The notes: generated from the letters alone by a model not told the origin. Positions 42,960-51,882 are shown, numbered from the stretch's first letter. The stretch: DNA of 64,000 nucleotides from Rhodobacterales bacterium (GCA_026400355.1 JAPLPE010000019.1:62001-126000), one strand, 5' to 3'. Program-made: numbers and translations.

Positions 42960-43888
42960 TGGATCTGTCGGCAATCAATCCGATCCTTCTGGTCGCCTCT
43001 CTTATGGTTGCAGCGACGCCGATTCTTCTTGCCGCGATTGGCGAGTTGGTGGTGGAGCGGGCGGGGGTTCTGAACCTTGGCGTCGAAGGGATGATGATCA
43101 CGGGGGCCATCGTGGGTTTCATCGTGGCCACCGCGACCGGGTCGCCCTGGATCGGGTTTCTGGGCGCGGCGGCGGGCGGGGCGGCGCTGTCGCTGTTGTT
43201 TGCCGTGCTGACGCAGTTCCTGTTGTCCAATCAGGTGGCGACGGGTCTGGCGCTTACGCTGGTGGGGCTTGGGCTGTCGTCGCTTCTGGGGCAGAACTAT
43301 GTAGGCATCCGGGCGCCGTCTGTGCCGTCGATCCATATTCCGGTGATTTCGGATATTCCGGTGATCGGGCCGATCCTGTTTCAGCATGATCCGATGGTCT
43401 ATGTGGGCCTTGGGATCTGTCTGGGGGTCTGGGCGTTCCTGAAGTATTCGCGGGCCGGTCTGGTCCTGCGGGCGGTGGGTGAAAACCATGATGCCGCCCA
43501 TGCGCTCGGCTACAAGGTGATCCGGGTACGGGTGCTGGCGATCCTGTTCGGCGGGGCCTGCGCGGGGCTGGGCGGCGCCTATCTGTCGCTGGTCCGGGTC
43601 CCGCAATGGACCGAGGGCGTGACGGCCGGGGCGGGGTGGATTGCGCTGGCCATCGTCGTTTTCGCAAGCTGGCGACCGGGGCGGCTGGTGATCGGTGCCT
43701 ATTTGTTCGGCGGAGTCACCGTCCTGCAGTTGAACCTGCAGCTTGTGAACGTTCCCATTCCGGTCGAAATCTTGTCGATGGCCCCGTATCTGGTAACGAT
43801 CCTGACGCTTGTGCTCTTGTCAGCGGGCCGCGGCGGCGCGATGGGGGCACCCGGATCGCTGGGCAAACATTTCCACGCCTCAAGCTGA
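42956..43888 (+). CDS. ABC permease, BmpB/NupC-like subunit 2
   Basis: 310 residues with about nine hydrophobic segments. VVERAGVLNLGVEGMMITGA, ALTLVGLGLSSLLGQNYVG and GENHDAAHALGYKVIRVRVLAILFGGACAGLGGAYLS match the second permease of BMP-family importers. ATG 42956 overlaps the preceding stop; ATG 42959 is adjacent. Confidence 0.88.
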   Translation: MMDLSAINPILLVASLMVAATPILLAAIGELVVERAGVLNLGVEGMMITGAIVGFIVATATGSPWIGFLGAAAGGAALSLLFAVLTQFLLSNQVATGLALTLVGLGLSSLLGQNYVGIRAPSVPSIHIPVISDIPVIGPILFQHDPMVYVGLGICLGVWAFLKYSRAGLVLRAVGENHDAAHALGYKVIRVRVLAILFGGACAGLGGAYLSLVRVPQWTEGVTAGAGWIALAIVVFASWRPGRLVIGAYLFGGVTVLQLNLQLVNVPIPVEILSMAPYLVTILTLVLLSAGRGGAMGAPGSLGKHFHASS

Positions 43889-43939
43889 GGCAATAACAAC
43901 AGCCGGGTGTGAGACCGGCAAAACTTGGGAGACGAAAAC

Positions 43940-45025
43940 ATGAAAAGAAGAACCCTTCTTGCCTCGGGCGCTGGTGCGGCGCTTGCGGCTTCGCTGGGTC
44001 TGCCGCTGCGGGCGCAGGATGGTCCGCTGAAGGTGGGCTTCATCTATGTCGGGCCCGTGGGCGACGGCGGCTGGACGTTCCAGCACGATCAGGCGCGGCA
44101 GGCTGTCGAGGCCCATTTCGGTGATGCGGTCGAGACGATCTATCAGGAATCAGTGCCCGAGGGTGCGGATGCCGAGCGTGCGATCACGCAGATGGTGCTG
44201 CAGGGCTGCAAGCTGATCTTCACGACCTCGTTCGGCTATATGGACGCGACCGTCAATGTTGCGGCGCAGTTCCCCGATGTGAAGTTCGAGCATGCCACGG
44301 GTTACAAGACGGCGCCCAATCTGGCCACCTATGATGCGCGGTTCTATGAGGGCCGGGCTGTGATCGGGACGATTGCGGGCCGGATGACCAAGTCGAACAA
44401 GATCGGCTATATCGGGTCCTTCCCGATCCCCGAAGTGATCCAGGGCATCAATTCGTCCTTCATCCATGCCCGCAAGGTGAACCCGGATGTCGAGATGGTC
44501 GTGGCCTGGGCCTATACCTGGTTCGACCCCGCCAAGGAGGCCGATGCCGCAAAGGCGATGATCGAACAGGGCGTCGACGTCGTCATGCAGCACACCGATT
44601 CGACCGCGCCGCAAGCGGCTGCAGCCGAGGCGGGCAATGTGTTCACCTTTGGTCAGGCGTCCGACATGGCGGCCTTCAAGCCGACACCGCGGATTTCGTC
44701 GATCATCGACAACTGGGCGCCCTATTACATCAAGCGGGTTCAGGCCGTGCTTGACGGGACCTGGGAAAGCAGCCGGTTCTGGGGCGGGATCGGCGACGGC
44801 GAAGTGCTGATCGGCGATATCACCGAAGCGGTGCCGGCCGAGGTGAAGGCCGAAGCCGAAGCGCTGCGCGATGCGATCGGTTCGGGTGCCTATCACCCGT
44901 TCACCGGGCCGCTGAGCAAGCAGGACGGTTCGGTCTGGCTGGCTGAGGGTGAAGTGGCGACGGACGAAGTGCTTTCGGGCATGAACTTCTATGTCGAAGG
45001 CATCGTCGGCGACATTCCGAGCTGA
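43940..45025 (+). CDS. BMP-family substrate-binding protein
   Basis: 361 residues starting MKRRTLLASGAGAALAASLG, a Tat-like or Sec signal with twin arginine. Mature part: LKVGFIYVGPVGDGGWTFQHDQ, YQESVPEGADAERAI, IFTTSFGYMDATVNVAAQFPDV, HATGYKTAPNLATYDARFYEGRAVIGTIAG and DVVMQHTDSTAPQAAAAEAG, the ligand-site strings of BMP/PnrA lipoprotein-like nucleoside-binding proteins, here without a lipobox. ATG 43940 follows GGGAGA. It completes an importer contiguous with xdhABC. Confidence 0.9.
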   Translation: MKRRTLLASGAGAALAASLGLPLRAQDGPLKVGFIYVGPVGDGGWTFQHDQARQAVEAHFGDAVETIYQESVPEGADAERAITQMVLQGCKLIFTTSFGYMDATVNVAAQFPDVKFEHATGYKTAPNLATYDARFYEGRAVIGTIAGRMTKSNKIGYIGSFPIPEVIQGINSSFIHARKVNPDVEMVVAWAYTWFDPAKEADAAKAMIEQGVDVVMQHTDSTAPQAAAAEAGNVFTFGQASDMAAFKPTPRISSIIDNWAPYYIKRVQAVLDGTWESSRFWGGIGDGEVLIGDITEAVPAEVKAEAEALRDAIGSGAYHPFTGPLSKQDGSVWLAEGEVATDEVLSGMNFYVEGIVGDIPS

Positions 45026-45050
45026 TCGGGACGCCAGATAGGTTGAAGGC

Positions 45051-45083
45051 GGAGGGCGGGGGTTTCCCCGCCCTTTGCTTTTT
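45051..45083 (+). terminator. Terminator of the xdh-transporter operon
   Basis: GGGCGGGG (45054-45061) pairs with CCCCGCCC (45066-45073) around GTTT, followed by TTTGCTTTTT. It lies ~28 bp after the binding-protein stop. Confidence 0.88.
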
Positions 45084-45129
45084 GGGGCGACGTTCGTCCG
45101 CGCGGCGCGCGACCTCGCCGGAGGCTCGG

Positions 45130-45630
45130 TCAGTCCTTGGCGGCGAAGGCGGGGGTGTAGATGAGGGTGCCTCTTGGCCTGGGGCCGCTGAAGGTCATGT
45201 GCTGGACGACGGTGTCGGGGACGCCGGGATAGTGCAGGTGGCCTTCGCTGATGAAACCGTGGCGGCTGTAGTAGGCGGGATCGCCAATCAGGGCGCAACC
45301 CAGCGCGCCGATGGTGCGGAGGTGCTGCAGGCCGGTGGTCATGAGAGCCGTGCCGATGCCCTGCCGTTGATGGCCGGGGGCGACGGCGATGGGGCCGAGC
45401 CCATACCAGCGTTGTGACACCTCGCCCACGGTGACCGGGGAAAAGGCGGCGTGGCCGAGGATGCGGTCATCGGCGGCGGCGACGAGGGACAGTGTGAGCA
45501 TGCCGTCCCGGCGCAGGGCGCGGATGATGGCGGGTTCGCTGCCGTCGCTGAAGGGCATGGGGGCAAAGGCGGCAGCGGTGAGGTTGTCGATCTGGCCGAT
45601 ATCCTCGGGGCGTTCGGGGCGAATGAGCAT
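45130..45630 (-). CDS. GNAT-family N-acetyltransferase
   Basis: 166 residues starting MLIRPERPEDIGQIDNLTAA. GLGPIAVAPGHQRQGIGTAL is the acetyl-CoA pyrophosphate-binding motif A (Q/RxxGxG/A), followed by GCALIGDPAYYSRHGF. The layout resembles the YhbS-type acetyltransferases. Substrate unknown. Divergent from the SQR-like gene; an AT-rich operator lies between them. Confidence 0.85.
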   Translation of the reverse strand: MLIRPERPEDIGQIDNLTAAAFAPMPFSDGSEPAIIRALRRDGMLTLSLVAAADDRILGHAAFSPVTVGEVSQRWYGLGPIAVAPGHQRQGIGTALMTTGLQHLRTIGALGCALIGDPAYYSRHGFISEGHLHYPGVPDTVVQHMTFSGPRPRGTLIYTPAFAAKD

Positions 45631-45753
45631 GGCAGGACTGTCTTTTTGGGGAATGGGGGCGGTTCTAGCGGGCATTGTGGCCCGCGTCACGGGCCGGGAG
45701 GGGGGAAAGGATTCAGGACACAAGTTGATCCATGACAAGGCCACCGCGCCATT

Positions 45754-45787
45754 CTGATATATTAGTAAATCTGAATATATCAGATTT
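45754..45787. promoter_or_regulatory. Nested palindromic operator upstream of the SQR-like gene
   Basis: CTGATATATT (45754-45763) and AATATATCAG (45774-45783) are a perfect inverted repeat, and AAATCTGA (45767-45774) with TCAGATTT (45780-45787) is a second one sharing the right arm. The AT-rich block is exceptional in this GC-rich DNA and ends ~20 bp before the SQR-like start. ArsR-family sulfide sensors (SqrR/BigR) control such genes from AT-rich palindromes; no such regulator gene is in the window. Confidence 0.6.
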
Positions 45788-45809
45788 GATCAGTGGAGGA
45801 GGACGGATC

Positions 45810-47093
45810 ATGGCGCATGTTGTGGTACTGGGCGCGGGGCTGGGCGGGTCGATCATGGCCTATGAACTGCGTGAAAAGCTGCGGCCCGAGGATACGATCA
45901 CGGTCGTGACGAAGGATCCGGTCTATCACTTTGTCCCGTCGAACCCGTGGATCGCGGTGGGCTGGCGCGAGCGGGAGGATATCAGCATCGACCTGGCACC
46001 CGTGATGGCCAAGAAGGGAATCGCGTTCAAGGCGGTGGCGGCAGAAAAGCTGATTGCCGAGGAGAACCGGATCGCGCTGACGGACGGGACGTCGGTCAGC
46101 TACGATTACCTAGTCATCGCCACGGGGCCGGAACTGGCCTTTGACGAGATCGAGGGGCTGGGGCCGGAAGGTTTCACGCAGTCGGTCTGCCATGTGGATC
46201 ATGCGGTCAAGGCACGGGATGCGTTCGAGGCGTTCTGCAAGAACCCCGGCCCTGTCATCATTGGCGCGGCGCAGGGGGCGTCCTGTTTCGGGCCGGCCTA
46301 TGAGTTCATGTTCATTCTTGAGACCGAGTTGCGGCGGCGCAAGATCCGAGACCGGGTGCCGATGACCTTTGTGTCGCCGGAGCCCTATGTGGGGCATCTG
46401 GGGCTGGACGGTGTGGGCGATACCAAGGGGTTGCTCGAATCCGATATGCGGGGCAAGCATATCAAGTGGATGACCTCGACCAAGGTAAAGAAGGTCGAGG
46501 CGGGGCAGATGACGGTCGAGGAGATCGGCGAGGATGGTGTGGGCAAGGGCGAGAAGGTGCTGCCCTTCGGCTTTGCGATGATGCTGCCCGCTTTCCGGGG
46601 GATCAAGCCGGTCGCGGGGATCGCGGGGCTTTCGAACCCGCGCGGGTTTACCATTGTGGACAAGCATCAGCGCAACACGGCATTCCCCAATATCTTTGCC
46701 GTGGGCGTCTGTGTGGCCATCCCGCCGATGGGGCCGACGCCGGTGCCCTGTGGCGTGCCCAAGACCGGGTTCATGATTGAATCGATGGTTACCGCGACGG
46801 CGCATAACATCGGCGCGCTTGTCAGGGGCAAGGAACCGGACAAGGTGGGGACCTGGAATGCGGTTTGTCTGGCCGACTTTGGCGACAGCGGCATTGCCTT
46901 TGTGGCGCAACCGCAGATCCCGCCGCGCAATGTGAACTGGTCGTCTTCGGGCAAGTGGGTCCATATGGCCAAGATAGGGTTCGAGAAATACTTTATCCGC
47001 AAGATCAGGAAGGGCACGAGCGAGCCGTTCTATGAGAGCCTCGCCCTCAAGGTCCTGGGGATCGACAAGCTGAAGGAGACGTTCAAGGGGTAG
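45810..47093 (+). CDS. Sulfide:quinone oxidoreductase-like FAD protein
   Basis: 427 residues starting MAHVVVLGAGLGGSIMAYEL (Rossmann GxGxxG) with GGAGG upstream. YDYLVIATGPE, KHIKWMTS, and FPNIFAVGVCVAIPPMGPTPVPCGVPKTGFMIESM follow; candidate redox cysteines are C159 (AQGASCFGPAYEF) and C301/C314. The C-terminal ~50 residues form an amphipathic helix region (GFEKYFIRKIRKG) typical of membrane-attached SQRs. The family moves electrons from sulfide to quinone, forming polysulfide; the exact SQR type, and whether it acts on sulfide, is not settled by the sequence. Upstream nested palindromes suggest tight regulation. Confidence 0.8.
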   Translation: MAHVVVLGAGLGGSIMAYELREKLRPEDTITVVTKDPVYHFVPSNPWIAVGWREREDISIDLAPVMAKKGIAFKAVAAEKLIAEENRIALTDGTSVSYDYLVIATGPELAFDEIEGLGPEGFTQSVCHVDHAVKARDAFEAFCKNPGPVIIGAAQGASCFGPAYEFMFILETELRRRKIRDRVPMTFVSPEPYVGHLGLDGVGDTKGLLESDMRGKHIKWMTSTKVKKVEAGQMTVEEIGEDGVGKGEKVLPFGFAMMLPAFRGIKPVAGIAGLSNPRGFTIVDKHQRNTAFPNIFAVGVCVAIPPMGPTPVPCGVPKTGFMIESMVTATAHNIGALVRGKEPDKVGTWNAVCLADFGDSGIAFVAQPQIPPRNVNWSSSGKWVHMAKIGFEKYFIRKIRKGTSEPFYESLALKVLGIDKLKETFKG

Positions 47094-47165
47094 TCTGGGC
47101 GGCTGTCATCCTGTGGCGGGTGTGGTATGAATCATTCATGCGGGTTTTGGACAGGGAGACGCGCC

Positions 47166-48326
47166 ATGCAGGATGGACTTGACCGCAGGGATTTCATGCT
47201 GGCCTCGCTGATCACGGCGGGGGGTGCCGGGGTACTGGCGGCAGCAGCCGGCGGGGCTGCGGCGCAGGAGATTGCGGGCGGTGTGACGCTGACCGGGGAT
47301 GTGATCGGGGGCAAGCCGGTCATCACGGCGCTGGATGTGGCGGGATTGCCTGCGGGCAAGCACCGGTTCTATTTCCGGGGGGTCGAGGGGCCTTCGGGGC
47401 ATGTCTGGCATGTCTCGATCATGGTGGCCAGGGGGGCGGCACCGGGCAAGCGGGTGCTGCTGACCAGCGGCGTGCATGGGGACGAGATCAGCCCGGTGCG
47501 CACGATCCAGAAGGTGATGGAGGTGCTGGACCCTGCGACGATGGCGGGGACGGTGACGGCAGTGTTCGATATCTCGCGCCCGGCGATCGAGGGGATGGCG
47601 CGGCGCTGGCCCAATTCGAACCGGGGGATTGATCTGCTGGATATCAACCGCGAGTTTCCGGGGAACGAGGCCGGGTTTTCTGCGGCAAGCCGCCATGCCG
47701 GGCTGCTGTTCAACCGGGTCTTCCAGCCGAATGCGGATCTGGCGATCGACTATCACACGGTGTCGACGGGGATGGACGGTGTGTCGTTCCATCTTGCTGA
47801 CATGACCAATCCGGTGGTGGCCGAAATGGCGATGCTGTTCCCGATTGACCAGATCCTGGACAGTACAGGTGGTTATCCCGGCATCCTTGGCAATGAGCTG
47901 ACCTTGGTGGGGATACCGACGGTGACGGCCGAGATCGGCAATCCGCGCGTGCTGGACCTTGAGATGATCGGGCTTTTTGTCGAGGGCACGCTGAATGTAC
48001 TGAAGGCGAACGGCGTGATCGGGGGGCCGCTGGGGCGGACGGGGAAGGACAGCGGCATCATCATCGGGAACACCGGGGTGCCGGTGATCACGACGCGGGG
48101 CGGCTATGTGGAACTGCTGGTCAAGCTGCGCGAGCGGGTGACGGCGGGGCAGAAGGTGGCGGTTCAGTTTGACGCCTTCGGGGATGTGGTCGCGGAATAT
48201 GCGAGCCCCGTGGCGGGAGTGGTGGCGACACGGCGGACGGATGCGACCTGTGAGGAAGGGTCGATCATCCTGTTCATCCTGATGGATCAGGGTGTTCCGG
48301 GGGATCCGGAAAGCCTGCCGGAATAG
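47166..48326 (+). CDS. Succinylglutamate desuccinylase/aspartoacylase family protein with Tat signal
   Basis: 386 residues starting MQDGLDRRDFMLASLITAGG: a twin-arginine signal (RRDFMLA). The M14-like zinc domain has LLTSGVHGDEISPVRTIQKV (HxxE ligands), RGIDLLDINREFPG, and AIDYHTVSTGMDGVSFHLADM (third ligand His). Family enzymes hydrolyse N-acyl amino acids or act as carboxypeptidases; substrate here unknown, but periplasmic folding before export is implied by the Tat signal. ATG 47166 follows GGGAG; an ATG at 47127 has no RBS. Confidence 0.85.
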   Translation: MQDGLDRRDFMLASLITAGGAGVLAAAAGGAAAQEIAGGVTLTGDVIGGKPVITALDVAGLPAGKHRFYFRGVEGPSGHVWHVSIMVARGAAPGKRVLLTSGVHGDEISPVRTIQKVMEVLDPATMAGTVTAVFDISRPAIEGMARRWPNSNRGIDLLDINREFPGNEAGFSAASRHAGLLFNRVFQPNADLAIDYHTVSTGMDGVSFHLADMTNPVVAEMAMLFPIDQILDSTGGYPGILGNELTLVGIPTVTAEIGNPRVLDLEMIGLFVEGTLNVLKANGVIGGPLGRTGKDSGIIIGNTGVPVITTRGGYVELLVKLRERVTAGQKVAVQFDAFGDVVAEYASPVAGVVATRRTDATCEEGSIILFILMDQGVPGDPESLPE

Positions 48327-48404
48327 AGCCGGTCATCGCCCGTTGGCGTGGCGGCGTGACGGGCCCCCTTCCCTTCCGGCCCCAGGCCGTGCGACCGTGG
48401 CGCC

Positions 48405-49328
48405 ATGCAAATCACACTGACCTCTGGCGAGCCGGTTTGGCCCCTGACCTTTGGCGCGATGCAGTTTGGCGGGCGGGCGGATGCCGCAGCCTCGGCCGCA
48501 ATGTATGCGGCGGCGCGGGCGGCGGGGATCACGCATTTCGATACGGCGTGGATCTATACCGATGGGGCGGCGGACCGTTTGCTGGGCGAGATGGTCCGGG
48601 GTGATGCGGTGTTTGTCGCGACCAAGGTGGGCTATTCCGGCGGGGCCGCGCGGGCCAACATCACGGCCCAGTTCGAAGAGACACGGGCCCGGCTGGGGAT
48701 GCAGGCGGTCGATCTGCTTTATCTTCATCGGTTCGACCCGGCGACGCCACTGGAGGAGACATTTGAGACCTTTGCCGGATGGCAGGCGCAGGGGCTGATC
48801 CGGTATATCGGCGTTTCCAACTTTGCCGCATGGCAGGTGATGAAGGCGCAAGGGGTCTGCGCGGCGCTGGGGACGCGGATTGATGCGGTCCAGCCGATGT
48901 ACAATCTGGTCAAGCGGCAGGCCGAGGTCGAGATTCTGCCGATGGCGGTGGATCAGGGCATGGCTGTCTTTCCCTATTCGCCCCTGGGGGGCGGGTTGCT
49001 CACCGGGAAATATGCAAATGGAGGGACGGGGCGGCTGACCGAGAACGAGCACTATGCGGCGCGCTATCGCTTGCCCGAGATGCATGCGGCGGCAGCGGGG
49101 CTGGCAGCTCTTGCGGCTGAGGCGGGGGTGAACCCGGCGACCTTGGCTGTCGCATGGGTGATGCGGCATGCAGTGCGGCCAAGGCCTATCGTTTCGGCTC
49201 GGTCGGTGGAGCAGTTGGCACCGTCGCTGGCGGCAATTTGGGTCGTGGTGGATGAGGAGTTGATGGCGCGGGTCGGGGCCCTGTTCCCAAGCCCGCCGCC
49301 CGCGACGGACAGACTGGAGGAAGCGTGA
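48405..49328 (+). CDS. Aldo/keto reductase
   Basis: 307 residues. Catalytic tetrad visible: Asp in THFDTAWIYTDG with Tyr four residues on, Lys in VFVATKVGYSG and His in LYLHRFDPATP. GVSNFAAWQV and YSPLGGGLLTGKYA are standard. NADPH-dependent reduction of a carbonyl; no substrate can be assigned. Overlaps the downstream oxidase gene by GTGA, so the two are likely functionally paired. Confidence 0.9.
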   Translation: MQITLTSGEPVWPLTFGAMQFGGRADAAASAAMYAAARAAGITHFDTAWIYTDGAADRLLGEMVRGDAVFVATKVGYSGGAARANITAQFEETRARLGMQAVDLLYLHRFDPATPLEETFETFAGWQAQGLIRYIGVSNFAAWQVMKAQGVCAALGTRIDAVQPMYNLVKRQAEVEILPMAVDQGMAVFPYSPLGGGLLTGKYANGGTGRLTENEHYAARYRLPEMHAAAAGLAALAAEAGVNPATLAVAWVMRHAVRPRPIVSARSVEQLAPSLAAIWVVVDEELMARVGALFPSPPPATDRLEEA

Positions 49329-50404
49329 AGGATTTCATCGTCATCGGTGGCGGTATTGCCGGGATTTCGGCGGCGGCGCGGCTGTCGGAGCTTGGGCGGG
49401 TTGTCGTCCTCGAGCGGGAGTCGGCGCTGGGGTATCACACCTCGGGCCGGTCAGCGGCGATGTTCGAGGAGACCTATGGCAAGCCATCTGTCGTGGCGCT
49501 GAACCGGGCGAGCAAGACCTACCTGGCCGAGGCGCATGGCGGGGTGCTGAGCCCGCGCGGTTTGCTGATGGTGGGGACACCGGAGACGGCGGACAAGTTT
49601 GCGGCGGACGCGGCGGCGATGGAGATGCAGGCGATCACGGTCGATGAGGCCGTGGCGCTGTGGCCGATCCTGAACCGGGAAGTCGTGGACCGGGCGGCGT
49701 TTCATCATGAGGCCTGGGATATTGATACGGACCGGCTGATCCAGGACTTTGCCCGGGTGGTGCGGGGGAACGGCGGGGAGATCGTCAGCAAGGCCGAAGT
49801 GACGGCGATCACGCGAACGGCACAGGGCTGGCGGGTGGAGGCCGGAGCGGTTTACGAGGGCGCGGTGCTGGTGAATGCCGCCGGGGCCTGGGTTGATGTG
49901 GTGGCGGCGATGGCGGGGATTGCGCCCATCGGGTTCACGCCGCTGCGCCGGTCGATGGCACGCATCCCGGCGCCTGGCGGGCGGGATGCAGGCGGCTGGC
50001 CGATGCTTATGGGCGCGGGCGAGGATTGGTATGCGAAACCCGATGCGGGGGCGCTGATCGTATCGCCGGCCGAGGAGGACCCGTCGGTGCCCCATGATGC
50101 CTTTGCTGATGACATGGTGCTGGCCGAAGGGCTGGCGCGGTATGAGGAGCATGTGACCGAGCCTGTTACGCGGATGCTGTCGAACTGGGCTGGCTTGCGG
50201 ACCTTTGCGCCCGACCGGCAGTTGGTGCTGGGTCCGGATCCGGTGGATTCGGGATTTGTCTGGGTGGCGGGGCAAGGGGGGTATGGGTTTCAGACCTCGC
50301 CCGCTGCGTCGCAGCTGGTGGCGGATCTGGTGGCGGGGCGCATCAGCGGGCTTGCGCCCGAGGTTTTGGCGGCGGTGTCGCCTCAGCGGTTCCGGGAGGG
50401 GTAG
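49325..50404 (+). CDS. FAD-dependent D-amino-acid oxidase-like protein
   Basis: 359 residues from GTG 49325 (MKDFIVIGGGIAGISAAARL, FAD-binding GxGxxG). GYHTSGRSAAMFEETYGKPSV and LVNAAGAWVDVVA then ALIVSPAEEDPSV and GFVWVAGQGGYGFQTSPAA match DAO-fold enzymes close to D-arginine dehydrogenase (DauA) and glycine oxidase groups. Substrate probably an amino acid or secondary amine. The aldo/keto reductase upstream could take the product aldehyde or keto acid, but that is inference. Confidence 0.85.
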   Translation: MKDFIVIGGGIAGISAAARLSELGRVVVLERESALGYHTSGRSAAMFEETYGKPSVVALNRASKTYLAEAHGGVLSPRGLLMVGTPETADKFAADAAAMEMQAITVDEAVALWPILNREVVDRAAFHHEAWDIDTDRLIQDFARVVRGNGGEIVSKAEVTAITRTAQGWRVEAGAVYEGAVLVNAAGAWVDVVAAMAGIAPIGFTPLRRSMARIPAPGGRDAGGWPMLMGAGEDWYAKPDAGALIVSPAEEDPSVPHDAFADDMVLAEGLARYEEHVTEPVTRMLSNWAGLRTFAPDRQLVLGPDPVDSGFVWVAGQGGYGFQTSPAASQLVADLVAGRISGLAPEVLAAVSPQRFREG

Positions 50405-50406
50405 CG

Positions 50407-51213
50407 ATGGGATGGCGTGGGGGCCTGTGGTTGGCCTTTGTCGCTGTGCTGGGTTTGACGGCTTGCGGGGATGCGCCCCGGGACGCGGAGCAGTCGGCGG
50501 CCACGGCGGCGAATGTTTCGGTCAAGCGGGCGAATTTCGGGGATGCGGACCCGTTTGACTGGCCCGGGCGGGGGCCGTCTTCTTATCTCGTCCAAGGGAT
50601 CGACCTTTCGCGTTGGCAGTCGGACGGGGACTGGACCGCGGCGCGCGAGGCCGGTGTGAATTTCGCGTTCATCAAGGCGACTGAGGGTGGCGACCGGGTG
50701 GACCCACTGTTCCGCAGCCATATGCTTGCCGCCGAGGCGGCGGGGGTGCCGTGGGGGGCCTATCATTTCTTCTACTTCTGCACGCCGGCGGCGCTGCAGG
50801 CCAAATGGTTCATCGACAATGTCCCGAACCATCGGGGAAGCCTGCCGCCGGTGCTTGACGTTGAATGGAATCCGCAGTCGCCGACCTGCCGGACACGGCC
50901 CGCACCCGAGAAGGTGCGGTCGGAGATGGCGATCTTCATGCGGATGGTGGAGCGGCATTACGGGCAGCGGCCGATCGTCTATACGAATATCGAGTTCTGG
51001 GAGGACAACGGGTTTGACCAGATCACGGACGAGGAGTTCTGGCTGCGGTCCACGGCGGGGCATCCGTCCGAGACCTATCCGGGGGCGCAATGGGTATTCT
51101 GGCAGTATTCGGGAACGGGGCGTGTGCCTGGGATCGGCGGGAATGTGGACCTGAACGTGTTTGCAGGATCGGCGGCAAGCTGGCGGGCGTGGCTGGGGAG
51201 GCGGATGCAATAG
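50407..51213 (+). CDS. Lipoprotein GH25 lysozyme (muramidase)
   Basis: 268 residues. Lipoprotein signal MGWRGGLWLAFVAVLGLTAC with lipobox LTAC. The GH25 domain (about 60-262) reads VQGIDLSRWQSDGDW, VNFAFIKATEGG, AYHFFYFCTPAALQA, PVLDVEWNP (catalytic Asp/Glu) and YTNIEFWEDN, WVFWQYSGTGRVPG, DLNVFAG. It would cleave the MurNAc-GlcNAc bond of peptidoglycan from the periplasmic side. It starts 2 bp after the oxidase stop. Confidence 0.9.
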   Translation: MGWRGGLWLAFVAVLGLTACGDAPRDAEQSAATAANVSVKRANFGDADPFDWPGRGPSSYLVQGIDLSRWQSDGDWTAAREAGVNFAFIKATEGGDRVDPLFRSHMLAAEAAGVPWGAYHFFYFCTPAALQAKWFIDNVPNHRGSLPPVLDVEWNPQSPTCRTRPAPEKVRSEMAIFMRMVERHYGQRPIVYTNIEFWEDNGFDQITDEEFWLRSTAGHPSETYPGAQWVFWQYSGTGRVPGIGGNVDLNVFAGSAASWRAWLGRRMQ

Positions 51214-51240
51214 GCGGGGCGATCGACCGGGTAGACCACG

Positions 51241-51266
51241 CTCGGGTCGGGTGATCCCGACCTGAG
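51241..51266. terminator. Hairpin after the GH25 gene
   Basis: CTCGGGTCGGG and CCCGACCTGAG (11 bp, one mismatch) around TGAT, about 28 bp past the GH25 stop. No T-run follows, so its role as terminator is tentative. Confidence 0.5.
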
Positions 51267-51319
51267 GGGCGGGCAGTGGGTGCCCAGGGTGGGGTGTGAT
51301 TTCATCGGAAGATCATGTC

Positions 51320-51565
51320 GTGACCCATCGTTTTGCCGTTGCTGCCATTGTTGCCCTTGTCTGACCGATGCCCCTTGCGGCGCAGGCGGCTGACCTTCTG
51401 GACCGCGACAAGGCCGCCAGCCAGATGCAGGCGGAGAAAATGTCGGATTTCATGATCAGCCGTTTGCCCGAGCTTGAAGGTGTGATCCCGCCAACGGAAT
51501 GGACCGCTGGGACGATGGCGGAAAGGCCCGCTTGGCCATGTCTAGGCACAGAAGCAAACAAGTGA
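51320..51565 (+). pseudogene. Remnant of a small secreted protein gene with in-frame TGA
   Basis: GTG 51320 opens a signal-peptide-like stretch (VTHRFAVAAIVALV) that ends at TGA 51362-51364; the frame resumes MPLAAQAADLLDRDKAASQM and continues to EKMSDFMISRLPELEGVIPP before a short unrelated tail. The stop splits a signal peptide from its cleavage site (AQAAD), and the C-terminus looks cut off. No family recognised. Could instead be a short intact gene starting at ATG 51368 without export. Confidence 0.45.
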
Positions 51566-51572
51566 GGAATGA

Positions 51573-51875
51573 ATGGGACCTAAGGCTTTCCGCGTGGCAG
51601 CAGGAATTCTGGTCATGGGCCTGCTTGGGGCCTGTGAAGAGGCGGCAACGGTTAGCGTCGCGTCTGAAGCGCCAAGCCCCGCCGTGCAGGGCTGTCTGCG
51701 CGACGTTGCGAACACGACAAACAACGAAGTGGTTGTTCTGGAGTCGAGCTATTCGGAAGCGGGGACGCAGGTGATCGTGGGCGTCGGCCCGGACGAAGCG
51801 CGCTGGAATTGTATCGGCTATACCGACGGCACGACGGCGGGCATCCAGTCGCTGACGGACGAAGGCTACCTTTGA
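51573..51875 (+). CDS. Small hypothetical lipoprotein
   Basis: 100 residues: signal and lipobox in MGPKAFRVAAGILVMGLLGAC, then a ~75-residue mature part with two cysteines (QGCLRDV, WNCIGYT) that may pair. VVVLESSYSEAGTQVIVGVG and WNCIGYTDGTTAGIQSL suggest a small beta-rich fold. No family assigned. A terminator follows. Confidence 0.7.
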   Translation: MGPKAFRVAAGILVMGLLGACEEAATVSVASEAPSPAVQGCLRDVANTTNNEVVVLESSYSEAGTQVIVGVGPDEARWNCIGYTDGTTAGIQSLTDEGYL

Positions 51876-51882
51876 TTGAGGC

